A stretch of 64,000 nt of DNA from Xylaria sp. FL1777. Lineage: Eukaryota > Ascomycota > Sordariomycetes > Xylariales > Xylariaceae. The stretch covers positions 62,001-126,000 of the forward strand of contig MU400581.1 in the NCBI GenBank assembly GCA_022578965.1. Reading direction: 5' to 3'. Positions 1 through 10,979 of the stretch are shown one piece after another. The notes under the pieces are model-generated. The model saw only the letters and a list, made by a program, of their open reading frames with translations, was not told where the DNA came from and did no database searches. Position numbers and translations under genes: made by a program. Position 1 is the stretch's first letter. The number at the start of each line of letters is the position of its first letter.

Positions 1-1
1 C

Positions 2-1466
2 CTAGTTGCTATCATGCGCTTCGTAGGATCACTATACTCTCATCATGATTTGACGCCACAGCTGCAGGAAAAGGTCGTAGAAGGATTCCAAGCCGCAAAA
101 GAACTTGCACCCGACCCGTTCTTAGCGCAATGTCATATCCTCTATTCTATCGCCCTATATTGGAGTGCCCAGAAAGAGAAAGCCCGCGAGGAGATCGACG
201 CCGCAATACAGATGGTCCTAAACCTGGGTATGAACCGCCGTGAGTTTGCTAGTGAGCATGGACGCGGCGATATAGTCCTGCAAGAAAGCTTCAGGAGAAC
301 ATGGTGGCAAATATTCTGCATCGATGCATTTTACGCGGCTATCAAAAGATTACCGACGTTTGCCATGTGCGAAGTAGACACTGATACCGATATGCCTTGC
401 GAAGAAGATGAATACGAATCAGGTGTAAGTAGCGAAACCCCCTTTTCTCGCGAGACTTATCAGGGCTCACCACAAGGTTGATTGCTAGTCAATACCAACA
501 CCCAAAACCCTAGATGAATTTGAGTCAAGGGAATTCGGTCCCGAAAACCAGAAGTTCTCGTCATTTGCCTATCTCATCGGAGCGACGCGTAGCATCGCTT
601 TGGCCCTCTCTGCTGGCTCACCAGATGCTTCGAATTGGTTATCTCCTAAGACAATTGCGGAAGTAGACGCTATAATAGACGGGTGGTTTCTACTTCTCCC
701 AAAATCCAAGAAAGAAGTCTTAAAGGAAGGTAATGTCGTCGACGAACTTATGTTCCAAGCTCAAATGGCTGTTCACGCGTAAGTTGGGTGGAAGGCAACC
801 CACCTACTCGAATGGGATTCACTCAGCATCATGGGCAGTTACTAATACCACTATAGGAATCTTATAGCATTACACCGGCCATTTTCTAGGCTACCATTCC
901 ACCCACTGGAAGGTGTATCGAGCTGCCTAGTCGAACCTCCCAAGCGGCTTCCGGTGGAAGCCCCCGAGACTGTTCACACTCAGAGGTGTCTCCAATCCAT
1001 CGAAGCCCAACTCGAATTCCTCGTGTTACCAGTGCAGCCGCTCTCCCGCAGCCCATTCACCGTTTGCATGACGGCTGCGTGTACTCACACCTTGCTCGCA
1101 GCAATAAAGGTGCTCTTCTCCGGGAGACGGCTCGTCGTAGCTCGTCATCAGCTCCGATTGGTATTCGGCTACATCAGAACTCTATCGAAAGTGTGGTCGC
1201 AGGGCCAGAAGAATCTAGAAGAGATCCAGATAATAGCTCAAGAGATACTGAGTCGGAAGAACGAATCATCGCAGCGAATAACACCTGACAATCTCAATGC
1301 GAGTGCCCAAAAGCCGTCTGTGGCTGATACGCCTCAACGTCCTGAGAGTGTGGACACTTGGTCAGATCTTACGACGACATTAGAGACGCCGGACTCGCTC
1401 GCACCTTTCTGGAATTTCAGTAACGACTTCCAACCGGACATCCCCATTTGGTTTAGCAGTTATTAA
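2..1466 (+). CDS. Zn2Cys6-family transcription factor, 3' part (fungal_trans domain)
   Basis: C-terminal part of a fungal C6 transcription regulator; the reading frame is open to the left edge, so the N-terminal DNA-binding zinc cluster is outside the window. Exons read as 2-424, 489-778 and 857-1466, with donors GTAAGT at 425 and 779 and TAG acceptors; the frame is kept through both introns. The middle homology (fungal_trans) region is recognised by RRTWWQIFCIDAF, then ANLIALHRPFSR after the second intron, a hallmark of this superfamily. The C-terminal helical part (RCLQSIEAQLEFL onward) is followed by a Ser/Thr-rich tail ending IWFSSY. Such proteins sit in the nucleus and often control neighbouring metabolic genes; the O-methyltransferase 2.4 kb downstream is a possible target, which is inference. 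Family assignment is firm; target and orthology cannot be told. Confidence 0.88.
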
Positions 1467-1974
1467 AAACACGCGCCGTTCTCACGATAGGTTCAATGTG
1501 CGAATCGGTTCAGCACCGCGAATTCGGGCTGGACATGCGAACAGTATTATCTGCATTTGGGCAATGGAGTAACAGTCTCGGCGATGGCTTTTTGGGTTTC
1601 GAAAGTATGGTTTGGTATAGGGGGGGGGAAAGGCGCTTTGATACCATGAATAATATAGACATTCCCAACTCTGTATATTCGACCTTGGGCTATTACGCTA
1701 GATATGACGATATGCAGATCACAGAAGTATGGATGTCTACCTTGAAATGATCCAGCATATTACCGATTCATTCTTACCTCACGCTCACTGAGTCCTACGA
1801 AAGCAAGTCGGTCGTGTGTTTCAGTATTACCTCGCAGTCGAGTGTTGCTGTTACTATTGCTACTGGCCAGATGCCTAAGCCCAGTTTACTATCTGTGTGT
1901 TCACGTGCCTTTTAACTTGGCCGTTCCACGATTGTATAGGTTATGACAATCGAATTAATCACATGTGCTACTAG
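1467..1974. other. Gene-poor gap between regulator and kinase remnant
   Basis: Presumed 3' flank of the regulator. An 84-codon open frame at 1496-1750 has no recognisable domain and no splice context. A run of nine G residues lies near 1621. Upstream exons of the kinase remnant may have decayed here, but I could not find kinase N-lobe motifs. Confidence 0.5.
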
Positions 1975-2921
1975 ATGACGAAGGGCCTGCAGTTCCTACA
2001 TGAAAGGGGGCTATCCTCAAAACATTTTGATGAAGCTGAAACCTTACGCCTTAGATGTGCTCGGGGAACTAAAGCTTGCCTATGTATGGACAACAAATGG
2101 ACAACGCAGTGAACACGCCCCTAATTCCGTGGTAACAGCCGCCCCTTGGCAGCGATTTCGGTCTGTAGTAACGGACGAGATTGCGATCGTTGACCTTGGC
2201 GAGGCTTACACGCCAGATCGCCCCACGGGTCGATTCGGGATAATTACCGATGAAGTATGCGAGCCTGAAGATTTTGTTCGCAAATATTTCGACAGGATTT
2301 GCTAGCGATATCTGGTCTCTGGGGATTACGCTTCTTGAACTGCGACTAGACGATTACGATTACGATCTCGGTCTCCCTTCTGCTATCATAAGAAATATGG
2401 AACGCTACCTAGGTCCCATCCCTCCCAAATTTCACCCTAGAACTGCAAAATTATTGGAACTAGAAGGCTGGAACGCGCCAGATGGAAAGGAAGGAGATAG
2501 TTCCAGATCAGATGAGACACAGGCGCTTACTGGACCCTTCGATGTTCCTATCAACGACCAAGAGGAACGTGAGTGCCGAATTAAATACTTCTCGGACCCG
2601 CTTGAAATAAGATTAGCTACTAAACAGAGCTGCTATAGCGAGGATCCAGATACTGAAGACTCAAATGGCAAAAATCGAGAACCAGTCTATGTTAAATATG
2701 ATTTAGCTCATGATGAAGTTCGCCAATTTGCAGACTTGCTTCGTAAATTTCTGAGATACAATTCTGCCGAGCGCATGTCTTCTCAAGTCTTAGAACATCC
2801 ATTAGTCACTAGGGCTTCACAAATCTGGTTGGGGGGAAACAGCCCAACATATATACACCAAGGTCCAGATGTGATTATATCCCTTGACAGGCAACCGTTA
2901 AGCTGTCTCAGCCTAGACTGA
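1975..2921 (+). pseudogene. Protein kinase-like gene remnant with frameshifts (SRPK-like)
   Basis: Kinase-like segments appear in order but in three different frames. Frame 1 from 1975 gives GLQFLHERG, the end of subdomain VIa. Frame 2 from 2000 gives PQNILMKL (subdomain VIb) and later IAIVDLGEAYTP, where DLG stands in for DFG. Frame 3 from about 2265 gives FANISTGFASDIWSLG (subdomains VIII-IX) and the C-lobe to the stop, ending with FADLLRKFLRYNSAERMSS. The HRD/HGD catalytic loop is missing at the first junction, and neither junction has a credible intron. No N-lobe with a glycine loop or VAIK lysine was found upstream. The LLRKFLRY region resembles fungal SRPK-like kinases. I read it as an inactive remnant. 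Sequencing error is the main alternative for the second junction but would not restore the lost catalytic loop. Confidence 0.7.
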
Positions 2922-3831
2922 GACAGTCCAAAAAAACCGAGACCCCTTGGCTCCACAGCACATAGCGCGTACAACCTCACCACGATACACGACCCTCGCC
3001 TAGACACCTTCTAAGGGGGGTGAAACTTCCATATAATAGTATATCAGCTGAGGCTGACATAATCTACCTTGTCTGTCGCGGAGTAGTGGATCCGTCTATA
3101 TATGGCTGACGGCTGTTGTTTTCCCCTGACACTCCTACCTGACAATTATGCTCATGTTGGAGTAAGAATTATGAATGAAAGCTTTCAAATTGGTTTTATT
3201 ATGGAATTTTTATAAGGGGAGACGTGAGAAAGAAAGAATCGGGAGCAATAAAAAGGCCGGAACATGCGGCTTTTCATGCAGTAAACGTAGTATTACGGAA
3301 CCATACGGAACATGACCCTGATGACCGAGGCCTATGCTACACCGCACGGATCCCAGCCAAAGTGGTGCATAAACTATAAATACGGCTTCGAGTGATAGAA
3401 ATAGGGGTTCCTGTATTATTCAACAATGGTCACTACGAGAACTACCAGTTGTGTGAACTGTAACGTGCCCTAAACGAACATATGATCTTTCCTAATAGTT
3501 GGTGGTGGTGTTTAATTGCCGATATATCGATAAAATCACCAACTCATTGTAGTCACATTATGAGGCCGTGGGTCGTGTAATCTAGACGTAAGTGAGAGTT
3601 AATCAGCTCCTAGCCCCGTATTGCCACGTATTTACGGGCCCTGATTGGGGGTATCATCCAGAATAGACGTTATACATTGTATATATGTTTCAATGATCAG
3701 CTTGTCACGTGAATATATGTAGTTATCTACGTTGGGTTTGGTGGACTAAGTATTTAAACCCCGCAGATGATTGTGATGACGGTGTTTCTCTGATCCCCCT
3801 CATTCCTCCATCCACCCTTCGCTGAACAATC
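2922..3831. other. Intergenic region upstream of the O-methyltransferase
   Basis: No coding signal seen. The distal part is AT-rich. The proximal part contains the promoter of the methyltransferase, including the TATA-like site annotated separately. The only longer open frame near its right end is antisense to the methyltransferase exon. Confidence 0.6.
3751..3758 (+). promoter_or_regulatory. TATA-like element of the O-methyltransferase gene
   Basis: TATTTAAA lies 81 nt upstream of the chosen ATG at 3832, a spacing compatible with a fungal core promoter. Prediction from sequence only. Confidence 0.4.
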
Positions 3832-5183
3832 ATGTCGAACCTCACGGAGCTGTTGGCCACCTTGGATGGCATTGAAATAGGAGACTTCAAAGGAAATGAT
3901 ATTGAACGCTTGTGGTTCATAGAAACCGTCAAGAAACTCCTAGGTCGAGTAGAGACTAGAGAGGAGATATTGTATGAGATTACCTTTAGCCAGCCCGCCG
4001 TATTTGCCGCATTAGAGACTCTCCTAGACCTCGGAATCTGGAAGAAATGGGCGGAAATGGGCGGTGCTTCCAGATCTGTTGATGGAATTTGCGAGTTATG
4101 CGAACAGAAATGTGAACCTAACTTACTTCGTACGTCGATACTAGAACAAACCTCAAGCCTACGAATTACTGATTGACGCACTTTATAGGCCGCCTGCTCA
4201 AATTACTAGCTTCGGTTCATCTCATCGCGGAAATGGGCGAAGATAACTTTGCAATGACACACATATTGCTCGATGGCATGTGGGAATGGATTCCAAGTCG
4301 GTATGTGCGCACGTGTATTAACATCACTTTTCAAAGCTAACAAGAGATCTCAGAACACATTTCTGGGGCAGGACCTGTGTCAACCTGCCGCGGTTTCTAG
4401 CGAAGACAGGATACAAGGAACCCCTAGATCCCAAAAACAGCAACTATGCAGACCTTACCCCTGAAAAACTCAATTTCTTCGGCCAATGTGTGGCCGACCC
4501 ATTGTATCAGGACAGCTTCAGCATTTTTATGAGAGGCTGGGCTAGGTACAAGGTGCCCTGGCCAACGTTTTATGATACCGACTCCTTGATCAATGGCGCT
4601 GACCTCAATAATGGGGGAGTCCTCTGTGTTGATATTGGTGGCCATCACGGCATTGATCTCACTCGGTTACTCGACAAGCACCCTGATCTTCCTGCTGGGT
4701 CATTGGTTCTTCAGGATCTACCGGAAGTCGTAAGCGGGGCCAAAGATCTGAATGAAAAGATCAAGGTCATTCCACACGACATGTTCCAACCGCAGCCTGT
4801 GAAAGGTACTTTATAAAATATTCTCTGGTCTATGTTAGGAGTAGGGCTAACTGTATTGTGCGATCCTAGGTAGCCGGGCATATTACTTCCATGCGGTCTT
4901 TCATGATTGGCCCGACAGTGTAGCTATTGAAATACTTAAGAAAACCGCAGAGGCGATGAAAGAGGGTTACTCTAGGGTGCTTATCCAGGATATGGTTCTC
5001 CCGCTGACTGGTGCTACTGCCATCCAATCGACCATGGATGTGGAGATGATGGCGAATGTTTCTGCGTACGAAAGGACAGAAGCCATGTGGGCGAAGCTGA
5101 TAAACGATGCAGGACTAAAAATTATCAAAATATGGAAAGACGGCCGTGGAAATGAAGGACTAGTCGAGGCCGAACTAGCTTGA
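3832..5183 (+). CDS. SAM-dependent O-methyltransferase (plant/fungal OMT type, PF00891-like)
   Basis: Predicted 391-residue small-molecule O-methyltransferase, the kind that methylates hydroxyls of polyketides or other aromatics; the substrate is unknown. Exons are 3832-4129, 4189-4300, 4354-4805 and 4870-5183. The introns of 59, 53 and 64 nt keep phase, and the second has a GCTAAC branch site. The N-terminal winged-helix/dimerisation part ends in RRLLKLLASVHL and GEDNFAMT. The SAM-binding motif is VDIGGHHGID, followed by LQDLPEV. FHAVFHDWPD carries the His-Asp of the catalytic region typical of this family. A transcription factor remnant and a kinase remnant lie upstream, and autophagy and pantothenate genes downstream, so any secondary-metabolite cluster would have to extend leftwards. 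The start is the first ATG of the open frame and lies 81 nt after a TATA-like box. Confidence 0.88.
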
Positions 5184-6204
5184 ACCAAGGTTCTTGGACT
5201 GTCCTGTGGTCCTGAGGTCCTGACACAATGCTCCTTGTAATTAAGGAAATCATATCTCCAATCATAACAATCTTTGATGAGGAATCCGGTTTCCTTGTTG
5301 CTAGTGCCTCCCAAACTGACGAGTTGAGAATTAAGAGAAATGCCAGTACAACTTCTGGCTGGGCCATGTCAAGTACTAGTAAATGAACCCCTCGTCTATG
5401 GGATCAAGCAAGGTCCCTAGCCTACGTCACCAATGTCACCTCGAATAGGCTATTGGACATGGTGGTGGAATGATTACCTACATGTAGTATAGGTACGTGC
5501 ATATAGAGCTAAGAGCTGACGGCAATCTGAAAATAATCGACATAGAATACCTACGTAAGTTGGGGCCAGAAGTCGGCAATAGCCTAGACAATTGAATACA
5601 GTGCATTTTATTTACTGCTTACAGTAAAGATTTCTTAATTAGGAAAAACTCTTTAATTTGTACTAGACCGCTAGCGGCCCGACTTTAAGAAATTTTTTTA
5701 CTTAACGGACTGTTCTTAAGCTAAAACGGAACTTGCCAAACTGCTAGCAGTCTAGCATAACATTCAAGTCTTTCCTAATTAGGCAACACTTACTGTAGGT
5801 AGTAAATAAAATGCACTGTATTCAATTGTCCAGGCTATTGCTGACTTCTGGCCCCAACCTACGTACAAAGGTGGGAAAGGCCGGGTACTAGCCGGGTACT
5901 TGTCTGGGGGTGGGTCGCCTGTCGTCGATAGGTCGGGTCACACAATCCCAGCCACAATTCCGCCCGGAAGCTCGTGCCTAGTGGCTGGAGCTTGCCCAAT
6001 CACAGTAGTGCACTATAACTTATGCCTAAGTCCGAGCTTTATCAGCAATCTACTCCGGTACTTGATCAAGAAGCTTGCAGTTAAGGTACCCGGGCAGTCT
6101 TCAATCGTGACTTTACACAGGAGAATCCACTTGCGAGCGCTTCTTTTCGCGTGCCTTATTCTGCCGAGAACTGACCTGTTTTTTTCGTTCATTTTCCCTT
6201 CAAG
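5184..6204. other. Intergenic region carrying a MITE-like element
   Basis: Between the O-methyltransferase stop and the ATG12 start. The main content is the inverted-repeat element at 5552-5865. The 340 nt after it contain the presumed ATG12 promoter and 5' UTR; open frames there have no recognisable content. Confidence 0.6.
5552..5865. mobile_element. MITE-like element with 76-bp terminal inverted repeats, possible TA target site
   Basis: The outermost 76 bases at 5552-5627 and 5790-5865 are inverted copies of each other with five mismatches, all transitions. Similarity continues more weakly inwards (a TAATTAGGAAA core on both sides). The element is about 314 bp with an AT-rich centre and no open reading frame. 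Both ends start TACGTA(A/G)GTTGGGGCC, so a TA target duplication, as in Tc1/mariner/Fot1-type elements, is plausible but cannot be proved without an empty site. Non-autonomous; no transposase is present in the window. Confidence 0.75.
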
Positions 6205-6721
6205 ATGGAGTATCCCGATGCCCCTTCGCCCTCACCCCCGCCCTCTCCGATCCAGGATAGGCCCGAATCACCTGAACTTCCGCTCACCATGACAGCGTCT
6301 ACCGTCCTCACGGCTCTTCCCCGCGACGCAAGCTCGGCCTTGGCCTCTGCTGGTGGGTTCGACCAAGAGAAGGTGCTCGTGCGCTTCAAGGCTGTCGGAT
6401 CGGCACCACAGTTGAAAACGGAAGTTCGCAGGATCAGCGCCACGCAGAAGTTCGAGACAGTCGTCACGCATCTGCGCAAGATTCTGTCTCTCCGTCCGAC
6501 TGATGGCTTGTTCCTCTATGTCAACAGCGCGTTCGCTCCTGCACTCGATGAGATCGTCGGGAATCTGCATAGAGTATGTTGCTCTACCTATGGCCCCGGA
6601 CTACTTTCATAACTTCACTTATTACGCACGGACGGCAACTACTAATGTAGATCAATAGTGCTTCAAAGATTCAAACAATCAGCTGATTGTGGTCTATTCT
6701 ATCGCCCCTGCATTTGGATGA
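6205..6721 (+). CDS. ATG12: Ubiquitin-like autophagy protein Atg12
   Basis: Ubiquitin-like modifier that is conjugated to Atg5 through its C-terminal glycine. The Atg12-Atg5-Atg16 complex drives Atg8 lipidation at the forming autophagosome. Exons are 6205-6573 and 6659-6721, coding for 143 residues; the 85-nt intron has a GTATGT donor and an ACTAAT branch site. The N-terminal 35 or so residues are a Pro/Ser-rich disordered extension. The ubiquitin-like fold starts at [13 protein letters not shown] and continues through [14 protein letters not shown] to the end [12 protein letters not shown], the conserved Atg12 terminus with the conjugating glycine as last residue. It ends tail to tail with panB, 154 nt away. 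The second intron boundary is set by the need to restore this C-terminus: using the earlier TAG at 6650 breaks the frame. Confidence 0.95.
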
Positions 6722-6875
6722 ATCTTTCCAAGACTGATGCTTAATAACAAATCACGAGCGTCGTGGTATCCTTCTAACCCTTGTTAATGCTGAATAAACT
6801 CCGCTACCGCCGATGATTGATCATCTGCATGCAAAATGCTGCCGTCTAACCAAGACTAATGCAAAATAATCTGAC

Positions 6876-7942
6876 TCAAAGCTTTTCGGCTTCACTCATA
6901 AATGTACCGAGCTCTTCCTTAGGAATCGGATATGTATGCTCGGGTGCTGGATATTGGCGGCTCTTGACCTCTTCCCGGTAGGATTCGATGGCTCGCAAAC
7001 TCTCTGCCCACACGTTGCCATACTGTTTGACAAATTTTGGGATGGTCCGGCCAGGGGGGAAGTATCCAGACATGTCGACCTGTACGAGAACTTGACCAGA
7101 ACATCCATTACCTGCCCCAATACCGATGGTTGGGACGGAAACCTTTTGGGTGATAATGCTGGCCACCTCAGCAGGGACAGCCTCCACGACCATGGCGAAA
7201 CACCCTGCCTCCTGCACTGCGAATGCATCTTCGAGAACTCCAATGGCGCCCCTAGAGGTTTTGCCCTGTACCCTAAACCCTCCTAGGGCATTCTGGCGCT
7301 GAGGTGTAAGACCAACATGAGCTAATACGGGAATACCCGCCTGCGTTATCTTTTTGATCGTTGGTGCCATTTCCTTGCCCCCTTCCAGTTTGATGCCTTG
7401 GACGCGCCCCTCTTTTACAAATCGAATAGCCGTAGCGAGTGCCTGTTCAGGAGAAACCTCATAAGAACCCATAGGAAGATCCCCAATCTTGGAAAGTCAG
7501 TTCAGCGTAGTACGACAGCGGGAGGGTGGCGACGTACAGTAAATGCAGCCTTAGTGGCTCGTGCGACTGATTTGCAGTGCAGCAACATGTCATCGACAGT
7601 GACCTCGCTGGTGTCCTGCATCCCCAATGCCACCATGGCTAAACTGTCGCCCACGAGTATCACATCAATTCCGGCAGCGTCGGCGACATGAGCACTCGGA
7701 AAGTCATGGGCAGTCATCATGGTAATGGGCTCGTTTTTCTTATACATGGATCGAAGGACCCCCATAGTCACTTTCTTTCTAGCGGGGTCCAACGACGTGC
7801 CAAGGGGCGAATGTGAACTCCATCTGTACTGTGTTCGGTGCTGCAGCGTGGATGACAAGGGTTTCCCGACAGCCAGGCACGTGCTCGATCTGGTGCCCCG
7901 ATACAGCAATAAGCCACATGACTTTGCCAATGTTGAAGACAT
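6876..7942 (-). CDS. panB: 3-methyl-2-oxobutanoate hydroxymethyltransferase (ketopantoate hydroxymethyltransferase)
   Basis: Catalyses transfer of a hydroxymethyl group from 5,10-methylenetetrahydrofolate to ketoisovalerate, giving ketopantoate, the first committed step of pantothenate and CoA synthesis (ECM31 in yeast). Exons are 7942-7538 and 7487-6876, joined across a 50-nt intron (GTACGT donor, CTGAC branch), for 338 residues. The PanB TIM-barrel landmarks are visible: MMTAHDFPSAHVADAAG and DVILVGDSLAMV, GDLPMGSYEVS just after the intron, VQGIKLEGGKEM, IPVLAHVGLTPQ and TIGIGAGNGCSGQVLV. The first 45 or so residues are rich in Arg/Ser and poor in acids, so a mitochondrial targeting peptide is likely. 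The length is close to that of other fungal enzymes. Convergent with ATG12. Confidence 0.95.
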
Positions 7943-8817
7943 CTGGATGAAAAATGACTGAGGGGGCGGAGAAGAAATCGGAAAATTTTGAAATTTTGAG
8001 GACTCTCAATGACCGGCTTTTTGCGATGTTGGTAAATCTTACATTTTGTGGCCGTATCTGGGCATCAGCTGTGTTTTTATGCCTCGGTCATGATGGTTTT
8101 TGCTGCGTACAACTGAGTCTCCCAACTTTTATTCCTGGTGTTTTAGGAACAAGGGCCGGATTTGGAATCTGGCCAATGAGCTGAGCTGCTTCAAGGTCAG
8201 ACCGAGGCTCCCGGCGGGTTGGGTGTGGCTTGAGCATATGAGTAGCATGGGTACGTTCCTTTACCGCCTCTGGATTACTATAAGCACTCGCCACAGTTGT
8301 TGGTTATCGATAAGATCAGTACGTACAAACACGCCTATTCGGCTAGCCGCGGGCTATGTTTAGGATACCTACCTACGTAGGTACCTATATAAACCATTTC
8401 TCGAAACTTGGAGGGGAGTTATCCTTGTTCTTAGTAGTAAGTAGCAAGTATTGCTCAATTGCTATCTGTACAGCAGAAACAATATTAATCTTATTACCTA
8501 AACGACAATCAATAAGGTACGCAGGTTTAAGCTTTTGTTTGCAGATCAACATTGACGCAACAGCGCTTCAGTATGAGAGTTACAATTACTTGGGAATAAG
8601 AAGCCCCTTTAACTTTTTTGGTTCCTTGTCCATCTTCAAATCCACCATGTTTCTTCAACTTTACACTGTTCTAACTTACAATACAGAGCTCGCATTTATG
8701 AATTTAACTTTCGGGACAACGCAGCACATGCTATAGTTGGTACCACCATCCAATCAATTGCCCACAGGTATATAGTAGTAAGACGGAGCCCGCCCGAGAG
8801 TTGTTCAGGACAGACGA
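7943..8817. other. Intergenic region upstream of panB and downstream of the secreted-protein gene
   Basis: Contains the panB promoter and a T-rich stretch. A 126-codon frame at 8356-8736 starts with ATG but has no family resemblance and low-complexity composition, so I do not call it. CCTACCTACGTAGGTACC near 8370 is one of several TAGGTA-rich palindromic stretches in this window. Confidence 0.55.
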
Positions 8818-9929
8818 TCAATTAGTCCGTCGCTTAATTGGATCCATTATGGGATAGAGGTTCGTAGATCGCTTAGCCGTTGCATTCGTCTCTCGATAAG
8901 TGCAGCTCTCCCAACCATTGATGACCTTCTGACCCCATACGGTCTCATTTGGAGCGTAGCATGACTGCCAGACCAATCCGAAATCCATCGACCACCCCGC
9001 TAACGTCTAGTATCAGCAAAATCAAGTCAAAATTTATGAGAAGGCGAAGCTTAGAGGAGAAGGCCTACGCTCGCTTGTACCGCCCCCGCTTGACTTGCCG
9101 CCTAGCTGAAACGTGAGCTTTGTGGTGTTGGCTAGCCAGCCGTTGAAGCAAGTAGACCACTATAAACCAGGTTAGCGGTCATCAACTTTCAAATACTCTT
9201 AGAAACAGGAGGACAAGGGGCATCATGCTTGTCCCTCTGCTTCCAATCGGGCACTTGTTTCTTTCATAAAGAGGTGTTTCGATGGCTTGCGATAAGTACC
9301 ATATTCTGAATAGGGGTATAATTCAAAAGAAGCCGGGCGCAACTTACGTATAGATTCGGGTTCTTTGCCGAGAATTGGTATTTGCCTTGGAAATCGCTGA
9401 GACCAGGGTTTGCATTAACGTTAAGCTACAGTATTCCCATAGTCAGCGATTCATGCGGACTTCAATTAAATACGTATCGCAGTTTTAAAATCCGTTCTGA
9501 GCATACCAAAGTAGCAGATGCATAGTTTTTGACGACCGGGTAGTGGAGCGGATAGGTATTCGTTTCGTGTTCGACCACGAGTTCCACATTGGCCGAGAGG
9601 CTATAAAGCAGATTATCCTTCGTCAAGTTGAGCTTGCCCGTGTGCCAGGTGACGTCTGCGACGGCGAAGCGAACGCCGCTGGGCCAATCCTCGAACTCGA
9701 CTGTGCCACCGCATCCGACGGAAGAGTTACCTCCCGGATTCCCGTGCGCCGGTAGCTCTACCGTGAGTGCGGTCGGGGGAAATTTTGCGGAGATGCTGTT
9801 CGAATCTGGTGAAAAGGCAATATCGACGCCGCTGACCGCGTTGCAGGTGTATGGGTCCGTAGCCAAAACGGACACTGCGTGAATTGCATCTGCCGTGGAT
9901 GCCATGAGAATGGGGAGAAGGTACTTCAT
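8818..9929 (-). CDS. Secreted DUF4360-like protein
   Basis: Predicted secreted protein of 257 residues assembled from four exons: 9929-9507, 9425-9348, 9159-9069 and 8999-8818. All junctions keep frame with GTATGC, GTAAGT and GTAGGC donors. It opens with a signal-peptide-like segment, MKYLLPILMASTADAIHAVS. The body has spaced cysteines and a pattern like DUF4360: a Cys followed by PSGVRFAVADVTWHTG in the middle, then NYASATLLNVNA, WSTCFNGWL and GWSMDFGLVWQSC. Potential N-glycosylation sites (NSS, NLT, NTT, NET, NAT) are numerous. No catalytic motif is known for this family; it may be a cell-surface or effector-like protein, which is inference. The last two exons were found only by frame and splice matching, so their exact borders are less sure than the first. 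Confidence 0.72.
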
Positions 9930-10497
9930 CTTGACGAATTTTTCTTCTCGCTTGACAATCTATCAATGTGATGGTGGGGGACGGTTCTCTGATCTTTTGG
10001 AGGGAAGCTTTGTTTTGGATGTTCTACGAGGTTGGTCATATACTACGTCCCAAGCAGTCGCCGGCTAATGAGTTTGGAGTAACTCTCCAAATTTGCCATA
10101 TTCCATAAGAATACATGTACATGTAATATACGAAATAGGATATAGGGCTTGGCAACGTTAAGAAAAAGCGCTTCGGGGCAAGCTGGGCTGATGTCGTAAG
10201 GTCGCATTCAACAAATACGAGCCCAGAAAAGGGTCCGAAGCTGGATGTGATCGGCCGACATGTCAGAGTCCTCGAATTTGGCTATGCTGAGAGGAGCCCT
10301 GGGTTTCCGTGGGACATAGCCTACTTGTAGGATTGCTACTATACTTATCTAAAGTGAGGAGGTTACATAAGCAATTGAAAGGCTATTGATAGGTACCCCA
10401 GATGTCATATCAACACCAGAATTCCGAATATATAGTCAGCTACGGAAATCTTTTGTCGCAGCTAGGCTACTGCTCAGATCTAATTTGAATGCTTCTA

Positions 10498-10791
10498 TTA
10501 ATATCCAAAATCGAGGAGGGATCTAAAATCTTTGTCTGAAAAATGTGGCCCTTTCGGCATGCTAGACCTCTCCAAAGCGCCACCATTCTTATTACTTTGC
10601 GCCTTTGCTTCTGATAGAAGGAGTTGCATATAAACTACCGGTATCAAGAAAACAATTGAAGCTAGCAAAAGTCGAATCTTAATTTGGGCTAGAAATAGAT
10701 AACCCATGAAGTCTGCCAGCTCTCTACGGTGAAGTATCGGTGACGGTCCTAACAAGTTCAACATATTCATTACTACTAGAATAGCAAGCAT
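10498..10791 (-). CDS. Hypothetical small hydrophobic protein (uncertain)
   Basis: A 97-codon open frame beginning with ATG. Residues 1-15 are hydrophobic and about residues 39-58 (LLLASIVFLIPVVYMQLLL) could span a membrane; the tail is polar with KNGG and SSMPKGPHF. No family is recognised, no intron is evident and the surroundings are AT-rich. It could be a fragment of a larger decayed membrane-protein gene or a chance frame. Confidence 0.22.
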   Translation of the reverse strand: MLAILVVMNMLNLLGPSPILHRRELADFMGYLFLAQIKIRLLLASIVFLIPVVYMQLLLSEAKAQSNKNGGALERSSMPKGPHFSDKDFRSLLDFGY

Positions 10792-10979
10792 TCATAATAT
10801 TGATCGGCATCTTCTAAGATTTTGAACGCCGACATGTGGTGAATGATGAGACTAATGTAGGTATTATCCTTTCTATTGACAAGGGATATGGAGTTGCCGA
10901 GACTTGGCCCTCAACTTTGCATACAAATGTTGAATTATTTATTAGCTAGCTTTTAAACCTTAGATCTTTTAAAGACTAT

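Noticed and set aside
1496..1750. 84-codon frame after the transcription factor
   Set aside because: Could not be linked to the kinase remnant or to the regulator by any motif or splice site.
3723..4181. 152-codon minus-strand open frame
   Set aside because: Antisense to exon 1 of the O-methyltransferase, with no domain.
8356..8736. 126-codon plus-strand open frame
   Set aside because: AT-rich, low-complexity translation and no family resemblance.
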